Assembly (NCBI GenBank): GCA_944381295.1
Contig: CALWKP010000140.1
Location: 1-5,304, forward strand
Reading direction: 5' to 3'
Length of the DNA: 5,304 nucleotides
From: an uncultured Clostridia bacterium
GTDB taxonomy: Bacteria > Bacillota > Clostridia > Oscillospirales > Acutalibacteraceae
A program made the translations under genes and the position numbers. Below, one piece after another: positions 1-4,833 of this stretch; the stretch's first letter is position 1; every line of letters begins with the position of its first letter. The notes below the pieces were generated by a model that was given only the letters and a program-made list of their open reading frames with translations, did no database searches and was not told where the DNA came from.

Positions 1-1211
1 ATATTCTGTTCCAGAGAACGAATTGCCTTCATCAGCGCACCTTCAAAGCTTGTGCTAATCGCCATAACTTCTCCGGTGGCTTTCATCTGGGTCCCCAGGC
101 TGCGCTTTGCATGCACAAATTTATCAAACGGCCACTTTGGAATCTTGACTACACAATAGTCCAATGTCGGTTCAAAACATGCGAAGGTCTTTTTCGTGAT
201 CGCATTTGGAATTTCATCCAGTGTATAGCCCAAAGCGATTTTGGACGCTACCTTTGCAATCGGATATCCCGTAGCTTTCGACGCCAGCGCAGAGGAACGG
301 CTGACACGCGGATTGACCTCAATGACACAATATTCAAAACTGTCCGGATTCAGCGCAAACTGTACGTTACAGCCGCCTTCTACTTTCAGCTCTGTGATGA
401 TATCCAGCGCGGCACGGCGGAGCATCTGGGTTTCCTTGTCCGCCAACGTCTGGCACGGCGCCACGACAATGGAATCCCCGGTGTGTACCCCGACTGGGTC
501 AAAGTTTTCCATATTGCAAACGGTGATGCAGTTTCCATTATGGTCACGCATGACTTCGTATTCGATTTCTTTCCATCCGGAAATGCACCGCTCAATCAGC
601 ACCTGATTGACACGGCTCCGATGCAATCCCGTTGTCAAAATCGCCACAACCTGTTCTTCATTATACGCAATACCACCTCCACTGCCGCCCAGCGTGTAAG
701 CAGTCCGTACGACTACCGGATATCCGATCTTTTTCGCGATCTGAACGCTCTCTTCCACGCTCTCCGCGATTGCGCTCTCTGCGCACGGCTGGTGAATCCG
801 CTCCATTGCCTCTTTGAACAGTTCCCGGTCTTCCGCCATCCGGATCGTATCGGCTTTTGTACCGATCATTTCCACGTTATTTTCTTTCAGAAAGCCCGAT
901 TCTTCCAGTTCTACTGCGAGATTCAATGCATTCTGTCCGCCCAGTGTCGGCAGCACGCTGTCCGGACGTTCTTTCAGGATTACCTTCTTGATTGTCTCAA
1001 TCGTCAGAGGTTCAATATACACCTTATCTGCGATATCTTTATCTGTCATAATGGTCGCAGGGTTGGAGTTGATCAGGACAACTTCCACCCCTTCTTCCCG
1101 CAGAGCACGGCATGCTTGTGTGCCTGCATAGTCAAATTCTGCGGCCTGCCCAATGACGATTGGGCCGGAGCCAATAATGACCACCTTTTTGATATCTTCC
1201 CGTTTGCTCAT
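1..1211 (-). CDS. carB: Carbamoyl phosphate synthetase large subunit (5' part; runs off left edge)
   Basis: The large subunit makes carbamoyl phosphate from bicarbonate, two ATP and ammonia channelled from CarA, for pyrimidine and arginine synthesis in the cytosol. The frame is open for 403 codons to the window edge; I translated it through and found no stop or frameshift. The visible part is the N-terminal carboxyphosphate domain, somewhat over a third of the usual protein of about 1,070 residues. It opens with MSKREDIKKVVIIGSGPIVI and a dinucleotide-type GSGPIVIGQ loop, followed by the LPTLGGQNALNLA motif. Family ATP-site residues fall at E. coli-like positions: Arg129 (in AEDR), Arg169 (in VVVRTAYTLGGSGGG) and Glu215 (in GWKEIEYEVMRD), then HTGDSIVVAP and VIEVNPRVSRSSALASKATG. 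The last residues (LGTQMKATGEVMAISTSFE) are typical of the end of this domain. The ATG at 1211 overlaps the carA stop as ATGA, which implies translational coupling. The C-terminal carbamate and allosteric domains are outside the window. Confidence 0.98.
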   Translation of the reverse strand, partial: MSKREDIKKVVIIGSGPIVIGQAAEFDYAGTQACRALREEGVEVVLINSNPATIMTDKDIADKVYIEPLTIETIKKVILKERPDSVLPTLGGQNALNLAVELEESGFLKENNVEMIGTKADTIRMAEDRELFKEAMERIHQPCAESAIAESVEESVQIAKKIGYPVVVRTAYTLGGSGGGIAYNEEQVVAILTTGLHRSRVNQVLIERCISGWKEIEYEVMRDHNGNCITVCNMENFDPVGVHTGDSIVVAPCQTLADKETQMLRRAALDIITELKVEGGCNVQFALNPDSFEYCVIEVNPRVSRSSALASKATGYPIAKVASKIALGYTLDEIPNAITKKTFACFEPTLDYCVVKIPKWPFDKFVHAKRSLGTQMKATGEVMAISTSFEGALMKAIRSLEQN

Positions 1212-2284
1212 AACTGGCCCCCTCCTATTACCTTCATAAACCTGTCAAACAAGAATCCTGTATCCAACGGACCGCCAGATGCTTCCGGATGGAACTGTAC
1301 CGAGAACACTTTCCCGTTGCGGTAATCCAATCCTTCCACGCTTCCATCGTTCATGCTGACAAAGCTGACCTCGGCAATGTTCGGGTCAACCGTTTCGCGA
1401 TCCACCACATAACCATGGTTCTGCGAAGTGATATACACCCGATTTGTTGATAGATCTTTTACGGGATGGTTAATTCCCCTGTGCCCATATTTCAGCTTAT
1501 AAGTATCCGCTCCATGTGCCAGCGCCATCAGCTGATGTCCCAAACAGATCGCAAATGTCGGAATCCCGTGATCGTAAATTCGTTTCAGTTCCCGGATTTG
1601 ACGCACGCATTCCTTGGGATCGCCAGGGCCATTTGACAGCATAACACCGTCCGGCTTAAATTCAAGCATCTCCTCCAGCGTCGCGTCACAAGAGAAGCGT
1701 TTCACCGTACAGCCGCGCTTCACCAAGCACCGGATAATGTTTTGTTTCACACCGTAATCGGCAAGCGCGATCTTTACAGGGCCATCCCCGTACACTTTAT
1801 TTCCCCAATCACTGACTGTGGGAACATAGGAACGCAAGATAAACTGTTCGATCTTCCGTTTCATCTCTTCCCGGTCGATATGATCGCCATAAGCGACCAT
1901 CCCACGCATCGTCCCGCTTTCCCGCAGGCAGCGTGTCAACGCCCGGGTATCCAATCCCTTCATTCCAGCAATGTGGTTATTCTTTAAATAACTATCCAAA
2001 TCGATATCACAGCGGAAATTACTCGCTATGGTGGAAACCGAATGTACAATAAACGCGCCTAGCCACGGCTTACTGGATTCTGCATCTTCATAGCAGATTC
2101 CATAATTTCCGATGAGCGGATAGGTCATTACAACGGCTTGTCCTGCATAAGACGGGTCCGTCAGTAATTCTGTGTAGCCGCACATGGCACTGTTAAACAC
2201 AATCTCACACAATACGTCGTGTTCGTCCCCGAAGCCCTCGCCTTCAAAGGTCATTCCATTTTCAAGCATCAGCAGTGCTTTCAT
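1208..2284 (-). CDS. carA: Carbamoyl phosphate synthetase small (glutaminase) subunit
   Basis: The small subunit hydrolyses glutamine and passes ammonia to CarB. The protein has 358 residues, normal for the bacterial family. The N-terminal CPSase domain contains NSAMCGYTELLTDPSYAGQ (about 31-49), TYPLIGNYG and SNFR (88-91), with LDTRALTRCLRE near 111-121. The class I glutamine amidotransferase domain follows: oxyanion loop SNGPGDP (217-223), nucleophile Cys247 in FAICLGHQ, and His332/Glu334 in FSVQFHPEASGGP, so the catalytic triad is complete. Many relatives have Gly rather than Ala at 245, a conservative change. The ATG at 2284 gives the usual family opening (MKALLMLENGMTFEGEGFG). Its ribosome site is weak: GGCGG six bases upstream, while a GGAG lies 15 bases upstream. 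The four-base overlap with carB and the conserved pairing establish a carAB operon. The 129-base gap upstream contains strong hairpins and may control expression. Confidence 0.98.
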   Translation of the reverse strand: MKALLMLENGMTFEGEGFGDEHDVLCEIVFNSAMCGYTELLTDPSYAGQAVVMTYPLIGNYGICYEDAESSKPWLGAFIVHSVSTIASNFRCDIDLDSYLKNNHIAGMKGLDTRALTRCLRESGTMRGMVAYGDHIDREEMKRKIEQFILRSYVPTVSDWGNKVYGDGPVKIALADYGVKQNIIRCLVKRGCTVKRFSCDATLEEMLEFKPDGVMLSNGPGDPKECVRQIRELKRIYDHGIPTFAICLGHQLMALAHGADTYKLKYGHRGINHPVKDLSTNRVYITSQNHGYVVDRETVDPNIAEVSFVSMNDGSVEGLDYRNGKVFSVQFHPEASGGPLDTGFLFDRFMKVIGGGQL

Positions 2285-2299
2285 AAATTACCGCCATTT

Positions 2300-2347
2300 C
2301 TCCGTACGAAATTCTTATATAGTAAGTTCCCGCCGCCCCGTACGGAG
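2300..2347 (-). promoter_or_regulatory. Possible anti-ribosome-site pairing upstream of carA
   Basis: CTCCGTACG (2347 to 2339 on the minus strand) is perfectly complementary over nine bases to CGTACGGAG (2308 to 2300), and three G-U pairs can extend it. The downstream arm includes GGAG, 15 bases before the carA ATG, and ends four bases before the GGCGG that is the better-spaced ribosome site. Pairing would compete with the GC-rich hairpin at 2326-2359. The complementarity is seen; the regulatory role is inferred. Confidence 0.35.
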
Positions 2348-2359
2348 GACGGCAGGAAC
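2326..2359 (-). repeat. GC-rich hairpin ahead of carA
   Basis: On the minus strand GTTCCTGCCGTCC pairs with GGGCGGCGGGAAC, giving 13 pairs of which two are G-U, with an eight-base loop TCCGTACG. The loop and the top of the 5' arm contain CTCCGTACG, the exact complement of CGTACGGAG at 2300-2308 just ahead of carA, so forming one pairing affects the other. AT-rich sequence follows, without a U-run. Confidence 0.7.
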
Positions 2360-2393
2360 CTTTCTGCCCCGCAAAAGCGGAACAGCAAAGGTT
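2357..2393 (-). repeat. Long hairpin downstream of dapL
   Basis: Read on the minus strand, AACCTTT, a bulged G, CTG, TT and CCGC pair with GCGG, GG, CAG and AAAGGTT around a TTTT loop. This gives about 16 pairs including two G-U. It starts 21 bases after the dapL stop. No U-tract follows, so it may stabilise or process the transcript rather than end it. Its 3' end overlaps the next hairpin by three bases, so the outer pairs of the two compete. Confidence 0.7.
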
Positions 2394-2413
2394 TCTGGTA
2401 TTCCAGGAAATGC

Positions 2414-3625
2414 TTATAAAGAGGATAGAATCCTCTGTACCGCCTTTTGAGTATTCTCTTTACTGTTAAAGGAGGTCAGACGGAAATACCCTTCCCCGCT
2501 TAAACCAAATCCGGACCCTGGAGTTCCTACCACTCCGGCCTTTTCCAGCAGCAGGTCAAAAAACTCCCAGGAATTCAGGCCATCCGGCGTTTTCAGCCAG
2601 ACATATGGGGAATTGATTCCACCATAGGCCTTAAGTCCCGCTTTCGTTAGGCCTCCTTTAATCACTTTTGCATTTTCCAAATAATAACGGATATTTTCAG
2701 TTACTTCTTCATGTCCGGAAGCAGAGTATACTGCTTCCGCTCCACGCTGTACAATATACGGTACACCGTTCATTTTTGTGGATTGTCTGCGGTTCCAAAG
2801 CTGGTTTAAAGAAACACCTTCAACACACAGCTCTTTGGGAATCACTGTAAACGCACACCGTGTTCCTGTAAATCCGGCCGTCTTGGAAAAGCTGCGGAAT
2901 TCTATCGCACAGGTCTTTGCCCCTTCGACTTCATAAATACTATGTGGAAGGTCTTCCGTAATAAACGCTTCATATGCAGCATCATACAAAATCACTGCAC
3001 CGTGTTCGTTTGCATAATCCACCCATTTTTTGAGTTCCTGATACCCAATTGCTTCCCCAGTCGGATTATTGGGGAAACAGAGATAAATCATATCTACCGG
3101 CTGTTTGGGAAGTTCCGGCAAAAATCCGTTCTCTTCTGTACAGGGCATATAGACTATTTTACTCCACCCCATACCTTCTACATATTCCCCGGCACGGCCG
3201 GCCATTACATTGGTATCTACATAGACCGGGTATACAGGATCGCACACAGCAACCACATTCCCGCTGTCAAAAATATCCCCGATATTTCCGGTATCACTTT
3301 TTGCACCGTCACTGATAAAAATCTCGTCCAGTGCGATTGTTACACCGCGTTTTGCATAATCATTTTCCGCGATAACTTTTCTCAGGAATTCGTATCCACA
3401 TTCCGGACCATATCCCCGAAACGTCTCTGCACATCCCATTTCGTCGGAGGCTTTCTTCATCGCATCCACAACTGCCTTCGGCAAAGGACGAGTGACGTCA
3501 CCGATTCCTAACCGGATCACTTCACGGTCAGGATGGGATGCTTCAAATTCTTTTACTTTCCTTGCAATCTCCACAAAGAGATAGCTTGGCGGCAATTTAC
3601 AAAAATTCTCATTGATTTTCAGCAA
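2414..3625 (-). CDS. dapL: LL-diaminopimelate aminotransferase
   Basis: DapL converts tetrahydrodipicolinate to LL-diaminopimelate in one step with glutamate as amino donor, bypassing the succinyl or acetyl route of lysine and cell-wall synthesis. It is a fold-type I PLP enzyme of about 403 residues, the usual length. Family marks are INENFCKLPPSYLFVEIA at the N-terminus, IRLGIGDVTRPLP, FRGYGPECGYEFLR, SDGAKSDTGN (from 105), FPNNPTG (184-190), YDAAYE (214-219), the PLP lysine Lys248 in SFSKTAGFTGTR, and FRLTSF with Arg382 for substrate carboxylate binding. I chose the TTG at 3625: it gives MLKINENF, matching the family N-terminus, and AAAGG lies nine bases upstream. The in-frame GTG at 3634 would add three residues but directly abuts that ribosome site. 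The gene sits about 330 bases downstream of a strong promoter. dapF next to it performs the following step, which supports the assignment over other aminotransferases. Confidence 0.95.
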   Translation of the reverse strand: MLKINENFCKLPPSYLFVEIARKVKEFEASHPDREVIRLGIGDVTRPLPKAVVDAMKKASDEMGCAETFRGYGPECGYEFLRKVIAENDYAKRGVTIALDEIFISDGAKSDTGNIGDIFDSGNVVAVCDPVYPVYVDTNVMAGRAGEYVEGMGWSKIVYMPCTEENGFLPELPKQPVDMIYLCFPNNPTGEAIGYQELKKWVDYANEHGAVILYDAAYEAFITEDLPHSIYEVEGAKTCAIEFRSFSKTAGFTGTRCAFTVIPKELCVEGVSLNQLWNRRQSTKMNGVPYIVQRGAEAVYSASGHEEVTENIRYYLENAKVIKGGLTKAGLKAYGGINSPYVWLKTPDGLNSWEFFDLLLEKAGVVGTPGSGFGLSGEGYFRLTSFNSKENTQKAVQRILSSL

Positions 3626-3633
3626 AAATAACA

Positions 3634-3641
3634 CCCTTTCC
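3634..3641 (-). promoter_or_regulatory. dapL ribosome binding site, decides the start codon
   Basis: GGAAAGGG on the minus strand supplies AAAGG nine bases before the TTG at 3625. It runs straight into the alternative GTG at 3634, leaving that codon no spacing. The upstream edge touches a possible stem formed by bases 3641-3646 with 3682-3687. Confidence 0.6.
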
Positions 3642-3729
3642 GCTTATGAAATAACGCTGTTTTGCGTTGTCTTTTCGCATTTAAGCGATCGTTATGATTG
3701 TCTCTGTTGGTTTCGGCGAACGCGTTATC
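3641..3729 (-). promoter_or_regulatory. Stems beside the dapL ribosome site
   Basis: Three pairings converge here on the minus-strand RNA: CGCTTA (3687 to 3682) with TAAGCG (3646 to 3641), whose end touches the ribosome site; inside it AACGC-AAAACA-GCGTT (3668 to 3653); and a competing match of ATAACGC (3728 to 3722) with GCGTTAT (3657 to 3651). The inner hairpin and the long-range pair are mutually exclusive. This could tune dapL translation; no ligand or protein is suggested. Confidence 0.3.
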
Positions 3730-3873
3730 ACCTTCGACTGCTGGCAGTTCTGGCAAGCACGACCGTCTCACGGGAGCCGGCCAAAACTTTCCGCCAATCT
3801 GTGTGGATATTTTCCTCACACCACTCCACAGGCGCAATTTTTGTGCAGCGAGCCAAAACATTTATACGCATGA

Positions 3874-3918
3874 GCAAATCTTACGGATTTGCCAAGCTTA
3901 CACAAATAACGGCAAATC
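3874..3918 (-). promoter_or_regulatory. Three-segment alternative hairpins in the dapL leader
   Basis: Read on the minus strand, GATTTGCC (3918 to 3911), GGCAAATC (3893 to 3886) and GATTTGC (3880 to 3874) follow one another. The middle segment can pair with the first (8 bp, 17-base loop) or the third (7 bp, loop CGTAA), but not both. This is the layout of a two-state RNA switch. No U-tract follows either form, so an effect on termination is not evident. Confidence 0.4.
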
Positions 3919-3934
3919 GTTTTTGTCCGCGCCG

Positions 3935-3963
3935 TAATGTTCTCCCATCCGCCGGAAACATTA
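3935..3963. promoter_or_regulatory. Inverted repeat across the -10 and start site; possible operator
   Basis: TAATGTT and AACATTA form a perfect 7-bp inverted repeat with a 15-bp spacer, arm centres 22 bp apart (about two helix turns). One arm overlaps the -10 box and the other lies within the first twenty transcribed bases. A dimeric repressor could bind here. Transcription starting near 3953 would not include the upstream arm, so a role as RNA hairpin is unlikely. The repeat is seen; protein binding is inferred. Confidence 0.35.
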
Positions 3964-3988
3964 TACCAGATTCATGTTTCCCCGTCAA
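3960..3988 (-). promoter_or_regulatory. Near-consensus sigma-A promoter with extended -10, reading into dapL
   Basis: On the minus strand TTGACG (3988 to 3983) is followed by a 17-base spacer ending in TGG and then TATAAT (3965 to 3960). This is a five-of-six -35, optimal spacing, a TGn extended -10 and a perfect -10. The -35 lies inside the last codons of dapF (Phe-Asp-Gly). Transcription should begin near 3953. It separates dapL expression from the upstream glnA-dapF transcript. Confidence 0.8.
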
Positions 3989-4799
3989 AAATGAATTCAG
4001 CCGGCCCTTCCATAAAGACATTTCCCGTTGCCTCATCCCACTGAATCGACAAATCACCGCCGTTGAGATGCACCAGGACGTTACGGCCTGTTTTTCCATT
4101 CAGCGCACACGCAACCGCTACTGCACAAGCACCTGTCCCACATGCCCAGGTTTCCCCGGAACCACGCTCCCAAACCCGCATGCGAACTTCCTGACTGTTG
4201 AGCACCCGGACAAATTCCGTGTTTACACGCGCCGGAAACATTGGATGGAATTCAAATTCCAGACCAATCTTTGCCAAATCCAGATTCTCTACCTCTGGCT
4301 GGAACACCACGCAATGTGGATTCCCCATAGAAACACAAGTCACATGATATTCCGTCCCTTGAACAACCAGGGGTTCGTCCACTACCTGCTTTACCGGAAA
4401 TAACGTTGGAATTGTTGCTGCGCACAGATCTGGTTTCCCCATGTTTACCCGTACGCTTTTAACCTTTCCCTCTGTTATTGTCAAATAAAGCGTCTTGACT
4501 CCACTTTGCGTATCTACGGTAATCACATCTTTTTGTGCAATTCCTCGTTCGTACACATATTTTCCTACGCACCGAATCCCGTTTCCACACATCATCGCCC
4601 GGGAACCATCCGCGTTATAAATATCCATTTCACAATCTGCACGCTCACTTGGCTTAATCAAAATGATTCCATCAGACCCTACTCCGAAGTGAACGTCGCT
4701 TAGCGCAACTGACAAGGCTGCCGGATCTTCTACCTGTTCCTCAAAACAGTTAATATAGAGGTAACAATTTCCTATCCCCTGCATTTTCGTAAATTTCAC
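3972..4799 (-). CDS. dapF: Diaminopimelate epimerase
   Basis: DapF interconverts LL- and meso-diaminopimelate by a PLP-independent two-cysteine mechanism, giving the lysine precursor and the peptidoglycan cross-linking residue. With the GTG start at 4799 the protein has 275 residues, normal for the family. Two pseudo-symmetric halves are visible. The catalytic cysteines are Cys71 (MMCGNGIRC) and Cys220 (GSGETWACGTGACA). Substrate-binding features include Asn11, GNPHCV (Asn160), Asn193 in NTEF and Glu211-Arg212 in VWERGSGET. The usual GND motif near residue 10 reads GNC. I prefer GTG because AGGAGG stands seven bases ahead of it and the protein then begins MKFTKMQGIGN, placing Asn at the family position 11. 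The in-frame ATG at 4805 would add two residues but is only one base from AGGAGG. The gene lies just after glnA and directly before dapL, whose product it uses. Confidence 0.95.
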   Translation of the reverse strand: MKFTKMQGIGNCYLYINCFEEQVEDPAALSVALSDVHFGVGSDGIILIKPSERADCEMDIYNADGSRAMMCGNGIRCVGKYVYERGIAQKDVITVDTQSGVKTLYLTITEGKVKSVRVNMGKPDLCAATIPTLFPVKQVVDEPLVVQGTEYHVTCVSMGNPHCVVFQPEVENLDLAKIGLEFEFHPMFPARVNTEFVRVLNSQEVRMRVWERGSGETWACGTGACAVAVACALNGKTGRNVLVHLNGGDLSIQWDEATGNVFMEGPAEFIFDGET

Positions 4800-4806
4800 C
4801 GTCATG

Positions 4807-4812
4807 CCTCCT
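4807..4812 (-). promoter_or_regulatory. dapF ribosome binding site, decides the start codon
   Basis: A perfect AGGAGG on the minus strand lies seven bases before GTG 4799 but only one base before ATG 4805. Usual spacing is five to nine bases, so the GTG should be the working start although ATG is the commoner codon. Confidence 0.7.
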
Positions 4813-4833
4813 TGTCAAATCATTGTTTTTTCG

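Larger units (their letters stand above)
2285..2413 (-). promoter_or_regulatory. Structured dapL-carA intergenic region; possible carA leader
   Basis: This 129-base gap holds two large hairpins that share three bases, plus a segment complementary to the sequence just ahead of carA. I see no sigma-A promoter: TATATA at about 2316-2321 has no matching -35. No U-run follows either hairpin, so neither looks like an ordinary intrinsic terminator. I do not recognise the PyrR-binding consensus or a T-box here. Control of carAB translation or RNA processing between dapL and carA is an inference from base pairing alone. Confidence 0.45.
3626..3953 (-). ncRNA. Putative structured leader RNA or small RNA upstream of dapL
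   Basis: Between dapF and dapL there is no convincing gene, yet a strong promoter fires into this stretch. From a predicted start near 3953 the RNA would carry about 328 bases before the dapL TTG. Inverted repeats are dense: GATTTGCC with GGCAAATC, the same GGCAAATC with a second downstream GATTTGC, CGCC with GGCG (3792-3795 and 3831-3834) enclosing GTGT..GGA with TCCACAC, CCGT-GAG-ACGG near 3765, ACTG-CCAG-CAGT near 3740, and AACGC with GCGTT close to dapL. I looked for a lysine riboswitch, a T-box (TGGNACCGCG), 6S RNA, RNase P RNA, SRP RNA and tmRNA and could match none. No U-tract terminator is evident, which favours a dapL 5' leader over an independent RNA. Short frames inside lack ribosome sites. 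The RNA class is not recognised. Confidence 0.45.

Noticed and set aside
111..1325. Long plus-strand frame of 404 codons opposite carB
   Set aside because: It is antisense to an intact, well-conserved carB frame, rich in Cys, His, Phe and Arg, and matches no family; a shadow of carB.
2264..2299. Eleven-codon frame overlapping the carA start (MAVIYESTADA)
   Set aside because: GGAG is only two bases from its ATG, it is out of frame with carA, and nothing supports its translation.
2311..2321. TATATAAGAAT as a carA promoter -10
   Set aside because: No -35 resembling TTGACA at 16-18 bases upstream, no TG extension, and the upstream sequence is a GC-rich hairpin.
2326..2393. Hairpins after dapL as intrinsic terminators
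   Set aside because: Neither hairpin is followed by a run of U on the minus strand, and none of the plus-strand flanks has one either.
3619..3861. An 80-codon minus-strand frame ending seven bases into dapL
   Set aside because: No ribosome site before its ATG, a basic low-complexity end, no recognisable family, and it crosses the inverted repeats of the leader. Overlap with dapL is probably chance.
3728..3871. A 47-codon minus-strand frame within the dapL leader (begins MRINVLARC)
   Set aside because: Its composition is protein-like, but there is no ribosome site and I recognise no family. It overlaps predicted stems and another open frame, so it is not supported as a gene.
3626..3953. Lysine riboswitch, T-box, 6S RNA, RNase P RNA, SRP RNA or tmRNA in the dapL leader
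   Set aside because: A CGCCGAA near 3715 recalls the L-box, but the other core motifs and their order are missing; no TGGNACCGCG, no GAGGAAAGUCC, no tRNA-like ends and no other signature was found by eye.
3612..4403. Plus-strand frame of 263 codons opposite dapF and the leader
   Set aside because: Antisense to clear dapF; no ribosome site or recognisable domain; crosses the strong minus-strand promoter.
4787..4820. TTGACA ahead of dapF as a promoter -35
   Set aside because: At 17 bases downstream the hexamer is AATTTA, a poor -10, and the start would fall inside dapF.
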